From assembly GCF_036084755.1 (NCBI RefSeq), contig NZ_CP107968.1:4247501-4311500 (forward strand): a DNA stretch of 64,000 nt, in the 5' to 3' direction. Shown here piece after piece: positions 41,871 to 50,359 of this stretch (positions within the stretch are counted from its first letter, which is position 1; the number at the start of each line of letters is the position of its first letter). Both the position numbers and the translations under genes were made by a program. The notes under the pieces were generated by a model. That model did no database searches, was not told the origin of the DNA, and saw nothing but the letters and a program-made list of their open reading frames with translations. Origin of the DNA: Streptomyces sp. NBC_00370 (GTDB lineage: Bacteria > Actinomycetota > Actinomycetes > Streptomycetales > Streptomycetaceae).

Positions 41871-43327
41871 ACAAGCCCCTCCGCCGGATCGCGATCTTCT
41901 GCGCCCTGCTCGTGCTGGCTCTGCTCGTGCGGGACAACTGGGTGCAGTACGTCCAGGCCGACAGCCTCAACACGAACGCGCTCAACCGCCGTACCGGCAT
42001 CGAGCGGTACAGCCACCCGCGCGGCAACATCATCGTGGACGGCAAGCCGATCACCGGCTCCGTCGCGACGAGCGGCACCGACTTCAAGTACAAGCGGACC
42101 TACAAGGACGGCGCCATGTGGGCGCCCGTCACCGGCTTCGCCTCCCAGGTCTACGGCGCCAACCAGCTCGAACAGATCGACGACGGCATCCTGAGCGGCA
42201 ACGACGACCGGCTCTTCTTCGACCGCACCATGTCCATGTTCACGGGCAAGGAGAAGAAGGGCGGCAACGTCGTCACCACCCTCAACGCGGACGCCCAGAA
42301 GGCGGCCTTCGAGGGGCTCGGCAAGAAGAAGGGCGCCGTCGCGGCGATCGACCCGGCGACCGGCAAGATCCTCGCCCTCGCCTCCACGCCCAGCTACGAC
42401 CCGTCCACCATCGCGGGCAGCAGCGACGAGAAGGCCTGGGTCGGGCTCGACAAGAAGAACAACCCCGACGACCCGATGCTGAACCGGGCGCTGCGCCAGA
42501 CCTACCCGCCGGGCTCCACCTTCAAGGTGGTCACGGCGGCGGCCGGCCTGGAGCACGGCATGGTCACCGACGTGGACAAGCCGACCGACTCACCGCTGCC
42601 GTACATCATGCCGGGCACCACCACGGAGCTGAAGAACGAGGGCAACCTGCCCTGCAAGAACGCCACGCTGCGCAAGGCGCTGGAGGTCTCCTGCAACAGC
42701 GTCTTCGGCCACCTCGGCGAGCAGCTCGGCAAGGACAAGATGCTGGAGACGGCGAAGAAGTTCGGCTTCAACGCCGAGCAGTTCACGCCGGTACGCGCCG
42801 ACGCCTCGGTCTTCCCCGAGGACCCGAACGCGTCCCAGACGGCGCTGTCCTCCATCGGCCAGTTCGACACCCGCGCCACCCCGCTGCAGATGGCGATGGT
42901 CGCCTCGGCCGTCGCCAACGACGGCAAGCTCATGAAGCCGTACATGGTCGACGAGCTGCGCGCCCCCAACCTCGACCTCATCAGCAAGACCGAGCCCGAG
43001 GAGCTGAGCCGTCCGCTCAGCCAGGAGAACGCGCAGAAGCTCCAGTCGATCATGGAGACCGTCGTCAAGCAGGGCACGGGAACCAACGCACAGATCCCGG
43101 GCGTCACAGTGGGCGGCAAGACCGGTACCGCTCAGCACGGCGAGAACAACGACCAGAACCCGTACGCCTGGTTCATCTCGTACGCCAAGACCGGTTCGGG
43201 ATCGCCCGTCGCCGTGGCCGTCGTGGTCGAGGACAGCGACGCCAGCCGGGACGACATCTCGGGTGGCGGTCTCGCGGCCCCCATCGCGACGGACGTCATG
43301 AAGGCGGTCATCGACAGCGAGAAGTGA
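41867..43327 (+). CDS. pbpA: Class B penicillin-binding protein PbpA (transpeptidase)
   Basis: A 486-aa class B PBP. It has an N-terminal signal-anchor helix (IAIFCALLVLALLV), a short dimerisation domain starting NRRTGIERYSHPRGNI, and a transpeptidase domain with the serine motif GSTFK (Ser217), SCN (275-277) and VGGKTGTAQHG near 420. It cross-links peptidoglycan with the SEDS partner upstream. It is about 100 residues shorter than typical PBP2/3, as in mycobacterial PbpA. The GTG start overlaps the SEDS stop. Confidence 0.94.
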   Translation: MNKPLRRIAIFCALLVLALLVRDNWVQYVQADSLNTNALNRRTGIERYSHPRGNIIVDGKPITGSVATSGTDFKYKRTYKDGAMWAPVTGFASQVYGANQLEQIDDGILSGNDDRLFFDRTMSMFTGKEKKGGNVVTTLNADAQKAAFEGLGKKKGAVAAIDPATGKILALASTPSYDPSTIAGSSDEKAWVGLDKKNNPDDPMLNRALRQTYPPGSTFKVVTAAAGLEHGMVTDVDKPTDSPLPYIMPGTTTELKNEGNLPCKNATLRKALEVSCNSVFGHLGEQLGKDKMLETAKKFGFNAEQFTPVRADASVFPEDPNASQTALSSIGQFDTRATPLQMAMVASAVANDGKLMKPYMVDELRAPNLDLISKTEPEELSRPLSQENAQKLQSIMETVVKQGTGTNAQIPGVTVGGKTGTAQHGENNDQNPYAWFISYAKTGSGSPVAVAVVVEDSDASRDDISGGGLAAPIATDVMKAVIDSEK

Positions 43328-43494
43328 CGCGAGTCACTGCTCACGCCCATATCTGCACATTGCGATACCGGTCGTATATCGGGTCACCGCCACCGGCGGA
43401 ACGGACACGGCGTGCCCGGTAGCGTATGCGCGAACAGCACACCGCCGGACCACACACCGGTGCGGTCGGGACTGACGGAGAGGGCCGGAACGTT

Positions 43495-45531
43495 ATGGAA
43501 GAGCCGCGTCGCCTCGGCGGCCGGTACGAGCTGGGCTCGGTGCTCGGCCGTGGTGGCATGGCGGAGGTCTACATCGCCCATGACACCCGGCTCGGCCGCA
43601 CCGTCGCCGTGAAGACGCTGCGGGCCGACCTGGCCCGCGATCCGTCCTTCCAGGCCCGGTTCCGCCGTGAGGCCCAGTCCGCCGCCTCGCTCAACCACCC
43701 GGCGATCGTCGCGGTCTACGACACCGGTGAGGACTACGTCGACGGGGTCTCCATCCCGTACATCGTCATGGAGTACGTCGACGGGTCGACGCTCAGGGAA
43801 CTGCTGCACTCCGGCCGCAAGCTGCTGCCCGAGCGCACCCTGGAGATGACCGTCGGCATCCTCCAGGCGCTGGAGTACTCGCACCGCGCGCAGATCGTCC
43901 ACCGTGACATCAAGCCGGCCAACGTCATGCTGACGCGCACCGGCCAGGTCAAGGTCATGGACTTCGGCATCGCGCGCGCCATGGGCGACTCCGGCATGAC
44001 CATGACGCAGACGGCCGCCGTCATCGGCACCGCCCAGTACCTCTCCCCCGAGCAGGCCAAGGGCGAGCAGGTCGACGCGCGCTCCGACCTGTACTCGACC
44101 GGCTGCCTGCTCTACGAGCTGCTCACGGTCAGACCGCCGTTCGTCGGCGACTCCCCGGTCGCCGTCGCCTACCAGCACGTACGGGAGGAGCCGCAGCCCC
44201 CGAGCGTCTACGACCCCGAGATCACGCCCGAGATGGACGCGATCGTGCTGAAGGCCCTCGTCAAGGACCCGAACTACCGCTACCAGTCGGCCGACGAGAT
44301 GCGCGCCGACATCGAGGCGTGCCTCGACGGCCAGCCCGTCGCCGCCACCGCGGCCATGGGCTCCGTCGGCTACGGCTACGGCGGGCAGGACCAGCCGACG
44401 ACGGCGCTGCGGCCCACCGACCCGGCGGGCCAGACGTCGATGCTGCCGCCGGCCAACCCGGACGACGGCGGGTACCAGGGCTACGACGACCGGCCCGACC
44501 GGCGCCGCCAGAAGAAGTCCAACACCTCCACGATCCTGCTCGTGGCCGCGGGCATCCTCGTGCTCGTCGGCGCGATCCTGATCGGCAAGTCCGTCTTCAG
44601 CGGCGACGGGGACGACACCGCGCAGGTGCCGGTGCCGGTCCTGGTCGGGAAGCCGCTCAGCGAGGCGCAGACGCTCGCGACCAACGCCGACGTGAAGGTC
44701 GCCCAGTCCGGCTCCGAGCGCTGCGACCAGCCCAAGGGCGCGATCTGCAGCCAGGATCCCGCGAGCGGCAAGATGAACACCGGTGACACGATCAACGTCG
44801 TCGTCTCCGAGGGCGCCCCCAAGATCGAGGTGCCCGACGTCACGGAGAAGACCGAGGAGAACGCCACCTCGATCCTGGAGGACAAGGGCTTCAAGGTCGA
44901 CACGAAGCAGGTCGAGTCGGACGACCAGGACCCGGGCACGGTCATCTCGCAGGACCCGGCGGGCGGCGCGCAGGCCGAGAAGAACTCCGAGATCACGCTG
45001 AAGATCGCGAAGAAGGCCCAGGTCAATGTGGCCCCGGTCGTCGGCAAGCAGATCGACGCCGCGACGGCCCAGCTCCAGGGGACCGGCTTCGAGGTCGCCA
45101 GGAACGACGTGGACAGCGACCAGCCGGCGGGCCAGGTCGTCAAGCAGGACCCGGCGGGCAACAGCAAGGCGGACAAGGGCAGCAAGGTCACCCTGGACGT
45201 CTCCAAGGGCCCGAAGCAGGAAATGGTCACGCTGCCGGCCAACCAGCAGATCCAGGGCAGGCCGCTGGGCGAGGTCAAGGCGCTGCTGGGAAGCCTCGGA
45301 CTGACCGCCGAGGTCGCTCCCGGCCAGCCGGGCGACGACAACGCCATTGTGATCAACAGCACCCCGGGCCCCGGCCAGCAGGCCCCCAAGGGCTCCAAGG
45401 TGACGCTGAACACCGTGGGTGCCCCGGGCGGCGGAGGCGACAACGGCGGCAATGGCGGTGACGACAACGGCGGAGGCGGCGGAGGCTTCTTCGGCGGCCC
45501 GAACGGTGTCGCCTACCGCACCGAGGACTAG
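43495..45531 (+). CDS. pknB: PknB: Ser/Thr protein kinase with four PASTA repeats
   Basis: A 678-aa receptor kinase. The kinase domain (about 5-270) has LGRGGMAEVYIAHD, VAVKTLR, HRDIKPANVML, VMDFGIARAMGDSG and TAQYLSPEQAKGE with TMTQT activation-loop threonines. One membrane helix lies near 345-362 (TILLVAAGILVLVGAILIG). Four PASTA repeats extend from about 376 to 655 (VPVPVLVGKPLSEAQTL, IEVPDVTEKTEENATSI, NVAPVVGKQIDAATAQL and a fourth). A Gly/Asn/Asp tail ends the protein. PASTA repeats bind muropeptides or lipid II to activate the kinase. ATG 43495 is chosen from the family N-terminus. The gene is followed by a strong terminator. Confidence 0.95.
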   Translation: MEEPRRLGGRYELGSVLGRGGMAEVYIAHDTRLGRTVAVKTLRADLARDPSFQARFRREAQSAASLNHPAIVAVYDTGEDYVDGVSIPYIVMEYVDGSTLRELLHSGRKLLPERTLEMTVGILQALEYSHRAQIVHRDIKPANVMLTRTGQVKVMDFGIARAMGDSGMTMTQTAAVIGTAQYLSPEQAKGEQVDARSDLYSTGCLLYELLTVRPPFVGDSPVAVAYQHVREEPQPPSVYDPEITPEMDAIVLKALVKDPNYRYQSADEMRADIEACLDGQPVAATAAMGSVGYGYGGQDQPTTALRPTDPAGQTSMLPPANPDDGGYQGYDDRPDRRRQKKSNTSTILLVAAGILVLVGAILIGKSVFSGDGDDTAQVPVPVLVGKPLSEAQTLATNADVKVAQSGSERCDQPKGAICSQDPASGKMNTGDTINVVVSEGAPKIEVPDVTEKTEENATSILEDKGFKVDTKQVESDDQDPGTVISQDPAGGAQAEKNSEITLKIAKKAQVNVAPVVGKQIDAATAQLQGTGFEVARNDVDSDQPAGQVVKQDPAGNSKADKGSKVTLDVSKGPKQEMVTLPANQQIQGRPLGEVKALLGSLGLTAEVAPGQPGDDNAIVINSTPGPGQQAPKGSKVTLNTVGAPGGGGDNGGNGGDDNGGGGGGFFGGPNGVAYRTED

Positions 45532-45551
45532 CGCCTCTGCGGCGGACCGCA

Positions 45552-45595
45552 ACGACAAAGCCCCGGCGCCCTGACGGGCGGCGGGGCTTTGTCGT
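45552..45595. terminator. Long hairpin terminator after pknB
   Basis: ACGACAAAGCCCCG (45552-45565) pairs with CGGGGCTTTGTCGT (45582-45595). After one mismatch the stem continues CGCCC/GGGCG with loop TGAC. It is shared by convergent pknB and the sortase operon. Confidence 0.88.
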
Positions 45596-45612
45596 ACCTG
45601 GACTCGGGCGGC

Positions 45613-46374
45613 TCAGCGCAGTTCGGGCGGCGGGGTGCGGTCCGCGTCGACCTTCTGCGTGCGCACCAGCTCGGCCCAGACGACGAAGCGGTAGTCCGAC
45701 GTGTAGATCGGCGTGCAGGTCGTGAGCGTGAGATAGCGGCCCGGCTTGGTCTTGCCGGACTCCTCGGGGACCTGCGCGAGCACGTTGACGTTGTACTTCG
45801 AGGTCTTCTCCAGCTCCTTGTAGACCTTGTAGACGTACCAGGTGTCCTTCGTCTCGAAGACGACCGGATCGCCCACGTCCACCTGGTGGATGTTGTGGAA
45901 CTTCGCGCCGTGGCCGTCGCGGTGCGCGGCCAGCGTGAAGTTGCCCGTCTTGTCCCAGGGCAGCGCCGACTTGACCGGGGCGTCGTAGTAGCCGGCGACG
46001 CCCTCGTTCAGGGTCTTGGTGTCGGTGCCCTTCTTGACGAGGACTTCGCCGTTCTTCATCGAGGGGACGTGCAGGAAGCCGATGCCGTCCTTGGTGTTGA
46101 ACGGCGGCGGCCCGTTGTCGCCGGCCCCGCCGCCGCCCGCCTCCCAGTTGTGGCGCACCTGGTTGCCCTGCTTGGCGGCCTCGCGGTCGGCGAGGACGTT
46201 CGTCCACCACAGCGAGTAGACGACGAAGAGCGCGAGCACCAGGCCCGCTGTGATGAGCAGTTCACCGAAGACGCTGACCACCGTCGCGACAGGGCCGCGG
46301 GTCCTGCGGACGGTGTCGGTACCGGTGTCGGCTTCGGTGTCGGGCTGTTCGCCGCTCTCGGTCGTCGCTGCCAC
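45613..46374 (-). CDS. srtE: Class E sortase (first of a tandem pair by position)
   Basis: A 253-aa sortase. It has an N-terminal membrane helix (ATVVSVFGELLITAGLVLAL and FVVYSLWWTNVLADREA). The catalytic domain has TGNFTLAAHRDGHGAKFHNI with the active-site His, LTTCTPIYTSDYRFVVW with the catalytic Cys in T-L-T-T-C and the Arg following. Class E sortases anchor LAxTG proteins such as chaplins in Streptomyces. GTG 46374 was chosen by homologous N-termini (AATTESGEQPD); the coding frame continues upstream but without a start in keeping with the family. It lies 47 bases after a second, longer sortase on the same strand. Confidence 0.9.
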   Translation of the reverse strand: MAATTESGEQPDTEADTGTDTVRRTRGPVATVVSVFGELLITAGLVLALFVVYSLWWTNVLADREAAKQGNQVRHNWEAGGGGAGDNGPPPFNTKDGIGFLHVPSMKNGEVLVKKGTDTKTLNEGVAGYYDAPVKSALPWDKTGNFTLAAHRDGHGAKFHNIHQVDVGDPVVFETKDTWYVYKVYKELEKTSKYNVNVLAQVPEESGKTKPGRYLTLTTCTPIYTSDYRFVVWAELVRTQKVDADRTPPPELR

Positions 46375-46421
46375 CGCAACCGTCCCCGTCCCATTCGTCC
46401 GTCCGCCCGGTCGACGGGCGG

Positions 46422-47777
46422 TCAGTCCACGAGAGCGTCGGGCATGCCCTTGCTGCGTGGCTGTTCGCCGACCATCTTGCCCCACACGATCATTCGATAG
46501 GTACTGGTGAATTCCGGGGTACAGGTCGTGAGCGTGATGTACCGCCCGGGTTTGGTGAAACCGGAGCCCTGCGGCACCGGCTGGATCACGCTGACGTTCG
46601 ACGGAGGCGTCTGCGGGAGCGTGTTTGTCACGTCGTACGTGTAGTACGTGTCCTGCGTCTCGACGACCACTTCGTCGCCCGGCTTCAGCCGGTTGATGTA
46701 GCGGAACGGTTCGCCGTGGGTGTTGCGGTGGCCCGCCACCGCGAAGTTGCCCGTCTTGTCGGACGGCATCGCCGTCTTGAGGCTGCCCTCGGAGTAGTGG
46801 CCGACCATCCCGTGGTCGAGGACCTTCGACTTGCTGGTGCCCTCGGCGATCGGCACGACGACGTCCAGCTTCGGGATGTGCATGATGGCGAAGCCCTGTC
46901 CCGGCTCGAAGACGCCCGCCGGATGGCCCTTGTTGTTCTTCCAGGTGTCCTGGATCTTGTTCGCCTCTTTGCCCGCGTACTGGTCGGCCGCCACGTTCGT
47001 CCACCAGAGCTGGTACGTGACGAAGAGCAGCATCAGGACGCCGAAGGTGATGAACAGTTCACCGACGGCGCGGCTGGCGATGACCCCCGGGCTGTCCTTC
47101 AGCGCCTTCGCCGCGCGCCGCGCCTCGACCCGGGACAGCGGACGGGCGGGCGCGCCGCCCGCGGCCGTGGCGGCTGCTGTCGCCGCCTGTTGGGGGCGCG
47201 GACGGCCCCGGCCGCCCTTCGCCGCCTTCCGGCGCTCGGCGCGGCCTCCAGGGCGCGGCTCGGCGTCCACGGAGGCGCTCTCGGCGTCCGCCGCCTCCTG
47301 CGCCTCGACGGCGCGGCGCAGATCGGCCGTACGCAGCCCGACGGTCTCGTCGTCCAGCACGGGCGCCACGGGCCGTACGGGAGGGGCGGGTTGGGCAGGC
47401 GGCGCGGGTTGGGCGGGCACGGCGGGCTGGACGCGAGTGGGCGGTGCGGGCTCGGCGGGCGGGACGGGAGCGGCCGGCCGCACAGGAACTCCCGGCTGCG
47501 CGGGGACTTCCGGCTGCACAGGTGTCGCCGGCTGGGCGGGCGCCGCGGGTATCGGCTCGGCCTCCGGCTTACGGGCGTGCTTGCCACCGCCACCGCCACC
47601 ACCGCCCGGCTGCGCGGCGCGCGCGGCCGGGCGCTGTCCGGGGAGCGGGTCGGTCAGCGGGTCCACCAGGCCGTCGACGGCCGCCTCGAACGCGTTGTCG
47701 TCCCCGTACGGCTGCTGCGGCTCGTACGGGCCGCCGGCGCCGATCCCGGCTTCGTGTTCGGGGCGGAGGGCGGTCAC
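46422..47777 (-). CDS. srtE: Class E sortase with long Pro/Ala-rich cytoplasmic extension
   Basis: A 451-aa sortase of the same class. The first 200 residues are low-complexity (Pro/Ala/Gln/Val repeats such as PAQPAPPAQPAPPVRP), then a basic segment (GGRAERRKAAKGGRGR), then a membrane helix (AVGELFITFGVLMLLFVTY). The catalytic domain has TGNFAVAGHRNTHGEPFRYI (His) and ITLTTCTPEFTSTYRMIVWG (Cys, Arg). Domain order matches the downstream sortase, and the two are clear paralogues. The extension is cytoplasmic by topology and may be a protein-binding tail. GTG 47777 overlaps the end of the amidotransferase by 4 bases. Confidence 0.9.
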   Translation of the reverse strand: MTALRPEHEAGIGAGGPYEPQQPYGDDNAFEAAVDGLVDPLTDPLPGQRPAARAAQPGGGGGGGGKHARKPEAEPIPAAPAQPATPVQPEVPAQPGVPVRPAAPVPPAEPAPPTRVQPAVPAQPAPPAQPAPPVRPVAPVLDDETVGLRTADLRRAVEAQEAADAESASVDAEPRPGGRAERRKAAKGGRGRPRPQQAATAAATAAGGAPARPLSRVEARRAAKALKDSPGVIASRAVGELFITFGVLMLLFVTYQLWWTNVAADQYAGKEANKIQDTWKNNKGHPAGVFEPGQGFAIMHIPKLDVVVPIAEGTSKSKVLDHGMVGHYSEGSLKTAMPSDKTGNFAVAGHRNTHGEPFRYINRLKPGDEVVVETQDTYYTYDVTNTLPQTPPSNVSVIQPVPQGSGFTKPGRYITLTTCTPEFTSTYRMIVWGKMVGEQPRSKGMPDALVD

Positions 47778-48418
47778 GCGACGACTGCCTTGCCCACCAC
47801 CGGCGCGAGTCCGGCCGACCGCGCCACCGCTTCCGGATCCCCGCACTGCGCCAGCCAGTTGGCCAGCATCAGATGGCCGTGCTCGGTGAGCACCGACTCG
47901 GGATGGAACTGCACGCCCTCGACGGCCAGTTCACGGTGGCGTACGCCCATGACGATGCCGTCGGCCGTCCACGCGGTGACTTCCAGCTCGGCCGGCAGCT
48001 CGGCGGGGTCCGCCGCCAGCGAGTGGTAGCGCGTCGCGGTGAACGGCGAGGGCAGTCCGGCGAAGACGCCCCCGCCCGCGTGCGTCACCGGCGACGTCTT
48101 GCCGTGCAGCAGCTCGGGGGCCCGGCCGACGACCCCGCCGTACGCGACGGCCATCGACTGCATGCCGAGACAGACGCCGAAGACGGGCACGCCGGTCGCC
48201 GCGCAGTGCCGCACCATCTCGACGCAGACACCGGCCTGTTCGGGGGTGCCGGGCCCTGGCGAGAGCAGCACGCCGTCGAAGCCGTCCTGCGCGTGGGAGG
48301 TCGCCACCTCGTCGTTGCGCAGCACCTCGCACTCGGCGCCGAGCTGGTAGAGGTACTGGACGAGGTTGAAGACGAAGCTGTCGTAGTTGTCGACGACGAG
48401 GATGCGGGCGGGGCTCAT
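47774..48418 (-). CDS. Class I glutamine amidotransferase, anthranilate/aminodeoxychorismate synthase component II
   Basis: A 214-aa glutamine amidotransferase. RILVVDNYDSFVFNLVQYL is the family N-terminus, LLSPGPGTPEQAG is the oxyanion region, VCLGMQSMAVAYGG carries the nucleophile in G-V-C-L-G-M-Q, and VQFHPESVLTEHG holds the catalytic His and Glu. It supplies ammonia to a TrpE- or PabB-type chorismate enzyme, for Trp or folate synthesis. No component I gene is adjacent. It lies in a sortase-amidotransferase-membrane-protein string with 4-base overlaps, an arrangement also found near pknB in other actinobacteria from memory (pabA/trpG2). Confidence 0.92.
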   Translation of the reverse strand: MSPARILVVDNYDSFVFNLVQYLYQLGAECEVLRNDEVATSHAQDGFDGVLLSPGPGTPEQAGVCVEMVRHCAATGVPVFGVCLGMQSMAVAYGGVVGRAPELLHGKTSPVTHAGGGVFAGLPSPFTATRYHSLAADPAELPAELEVTAWTADGIVMGVRHRELAVEGVQFHPESVLTEHGHLMLANWLAQCGDPEAVARSAGLAPVVGKAVVA

Positions 48419-48591
48419 CCTGCGGCCCCCGATCCGCCGTCGACCGTCACGTCGTTGAAGGGCAGCAGTGGCTCGGCCCACGGGAAGACGTACTGGAACA
48501 GCAGATACACGACGCCGAGCGCGAGGACGAGCGAGATGACCGCCCGCACCCACACGTTGCCCGGCAGATGTCGCCAGAACCAGCCGTACAT
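48415..48591 (-). CDS. 58-aa membrane protein
   Basis: A small protein MYGWFWRHLPGNVWVRAVIS then a hydrophobic helix (LVLALGVVYLLFQYVFPW) and a short acidic tail (NDVTVDGGSG). One membrane pass is predicted, with an Arg-rich N-terminal side inside. ATG 48591 overlaps the amidotransferase by 4 bases at the other end (stop ends at 48415). Function is unknown. Conserved position next to sortase/PknB genes suggests a cell-envelope role. Confidence 0.7.
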   Translation of the reverse strand: MYGWFWRHLPGNVWVRAVISLVLALGVVYLLFQYVFPWAEPLLPFNDVTVDGGSGAAG

Positions 48592-48675
48592 GCTGTCCCT
48601 TCCGTTCGGTACCGCACCAGGCGGCACCGCACCAGACTAAAGGTCGCCACGGACACGTGGGCGGCGATGGGTCAG

Positions 48676-48841
48676 CTAGGGCCTTTCGTTTGGATCAGGC
48701 CGGATCAGGGAGCGGGGGCTGGTGTCGTGGATCGCAAGGCGGAGGAGGGAGGCGACGCGGAGCGTCGCCGACCGACGACAACGCCGCGAGGCGCGGCACC
48801 AGCCCCCGCGAGCCCGGCAAGATCCGAACGAGAGGCCCTAG
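48676..48841. repeat. 166-bp inverted-repeat element, MITE-like
   Basis: The left arm starts CTAGGGCCTTTCGTTTGGAT and ends around CGGGGGCTGGTG (48724). The right arm, read as reverse complement from 48841, starts CTAGGGCCTCTCGTTCGGAT and includes CGGGGGCTGGTGCC. The arms are about 45-50 bases long and imperfect. An inner perfect hairpin GGCGACGC-GGA-GCGTCGCC lies at 48751-48769. No reading frame is evident. From general knowledge, similar GGGCC..CGTTTGGATC..GGCCC repeats occur in multiple copies in Streptomyces genomes. Confidence 0.8.
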
Positions 48842-48865
48842 GGAGCCGTCGGGGTTCGCCGTTCG

Positions 48866-49702
48866 TCACAGCGCGGGCTTCGCGTAGTGGAGATCGACCG
48901 GGCCCGAGTAGCCGGGGAGCGTCGTCGTGCCGTCGTCCTCGACCTTCCAGCCGAGGCCGTACGCCTGGACGTACAGCAGGTAGTTCTGGATCGGCGGTGA
49001 CGCGTTGATCGCCTTGTGGAGCTTGTCCGGGTCGCCGACCGCGGTGATCTTGTACGGCGGTGAGTAGACCCGGCCCTGGAGGATGAGCGTGTTGCCGACG
49101 CACCGTACGGCGCTGGTGGAGATCAGCCGCTGGTCCATGACCCGGATGCCCTGGGCGCCGCCCTCCCAGAGGGCGTTGACGACGGCCTGCAGATCCTGCT
49201 GGTGGATGACGAGGTCGTTGGGCTGCGGGTCGGGGTAGCCGGGGTTGGCCGTGGCGTCCGGCGGGGCGTCGTTGAGGGTGACGGTGACGGCCCGGCCGGT
49301 GAGCTTGCGGGTACCGGCGGCGTTCTCCAGCCCGCGCAGCTTGGCGTCCTCGGCGGCGGTGGAGCCGTCGTCCCGTCCGGCGAGGGTGTCGACGTCCGTG
49401 CGTACGGTGGCGGTCGACCTGTCCAGCTCGCCGTTCTTGCGGCTGCGCTCCTGGATGAGGTCGGAGAGCTTCAGCAGGGAGGTGTCGGTACGGATGTTGG
49501 TGCCCTTGGCCGTGTTGAAGCTCGTGACGAAGATCAGCCCGGCCAGCGCGAAGACGGCGATCGTGAGCAGCCGCACCGGCCGCAGCCCGCGCCGGGCCGG
49601 AGAGGGGCCCGGGGCGGGGTCGGGGGCCTGCGCCGGGGTGTGGTCCTGGCCGCGGTCCCGCGCCTTGTCCGGACCTTCGGGGAAGTCGGCGGAATTGGTC
49701 AA
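48866..49702 (-). CDS. DUF881-family membrane protein
   Basis: A 278-aa protein. It has a Pro/Gly/Ala-rich cytoplasmic tail of about 40 residues, one membrane helix (LLTIAVFALAGLIFVTSF), and an extracytoplasmic DUF881 domain. Recognisable text includes VTVTLNDAPPDAT, VIHQQDLQAVVNALWEGGAQ, MDQRLISTSAVRCVGNTLIL and YSPPYKITAVGD. In Bacillus, DUF881 proteins sit near cell-division genes. The TTG start at 49702 has AAGGG 5-8 bases upstream; it is the only start consistent with the frame. It is divergent from crgA. A 166-bp repeat lies just beyond its stop. Confidence 0.87.
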   Translation of the reverse strand: MTNSADFPEGPDKARDRGQDHTPAQAPDPAPGPSPARRGLRPVRLLTIAVFALAGLIFVTSFNTAKGTNIRTDTSLLKLSDLIQERSRKNGELDRSTATVRTDVDTLAGRDDGSTAAEDAKLRGLENAAGTRKLTGRAVTVTLNDAPPDATANPGYPDPQPNDLVIHQQDLQAVVNALWEGGAQGIRVMDQRLISTSAVRCVGNTLILQGRVYSPPYKITAVGDPDKLHKAINASPPIQNYLLYVQAYGLGWKVEDDGTTTLPGYSGPVDLHYAKPAL

Positions 49703-49843
49703 CGTACCCTTATCTCCCTAGGCGCCACGGAAGCACTACGCTAACGGACGCCCGGGGGAGCCGGTGTTCCCCCTGTTCTCCGCCCCCGGCACCCCGTTCC
49801 ATTCCCTGCGCGGTCACGCAGCGCATCGACAGGAGAGTTCCTC

Positions 49844-50101
49844 GTGCCGAAGTCACGTATCCGCAAGAAGGCCGACTTCACGCCGCCGCCGTCGGCGACG
49901 CAGCCGGCCGCCATAAAGCTGTCCAACCGCAGCTGGGTGGCACCGCTCATGCTCGCGATGTTCCTCGTGGGACTCGCGTGGATCGTGTTGTTCTACGTGA
50001 CCGAGGGCGATCTGCCGCTGAAGCCCTTCGGCAACTGGAACATCGTGGTCGGTTTCGGCTTCATCGCGGCCGGGTTCGGCTTCTCCACCCAGTGGAAGTA
50101 G
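49844..50101 (+). CDS. crgA: Cell division protein CrgA
   Basis: An 85-aa protein of the CrgA family. Basic N-terminus PKSRIRKKADFTPPP, then two membrane helices (MLAMFLVGLAWIVLFYV and NIVVGFGFIAAGFGFSTQW) joined by TEGDLPLKPFGNW. CrgA interacts with FtsZ-ring and PBP proteins and, in Streptomyces, delays or coordinates septation in aerial hyphae. The GTG start at 49844 has AGGAGAG upstream. Length matches the family. Confidence 0.95.
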   Translation: MPKSRIRKKADFTPPPSATQPAAIKLSNRSWVAPLMLAMFLVGLAWIVLFYVTEGDLPLKPFGNWNIVVGFGFIAAGFGFSTQWK

Positions 50102-50126
50102 CGCGCCTCTCCGGCGTGACGTGGAG

Positions 50127-50180
50127 TTATCCACAGCACTGTCCACAAGCAGGGGAAAAGGTCAGACGATCTGTGGATAA
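50127..50180. promoter_or_regulatory. DnaA-box cluster downstream of crgA (left part)
   Basis: TTATCCACA (50127-50135) and TGTGGATAA (50172-50180) are exact DnaA boxes in inverted orientation, with the near-consensus CTGTCCACA (50139-50147) between them. Confidence 0.7.
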
Positions 50181-50319
50181 CTCCACGGTTTGTTGACGCC
50201 GGTGTGACTGCGTCGGCCCTCGCGCCGATCCAGTCGCCCCTTGTCGCCGCTGGTCAGACCCACATCGGCGACAAGGGGTACAGATGTTCCCCACAGTTTG
50301 CACAAGATCCGGCACACTC

Positions 50320-50328
50320 TGTGGACAA
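50320..50328 (-). promoter_or_regulatory. DnaA box upstream of rhomboid gene 3' end
   Basis: TGTGGACAA is the exact complement of TTGTCCACA. It belongs to the same intergenic cluster as the boxes at 50127-50180; a weaker TTCCCCACA lies near 50287. Confidence 0.65.
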
Positions 50329-50359
50329 CTCTGGCCTCAGCTCGGCCCTGACGGTCACA

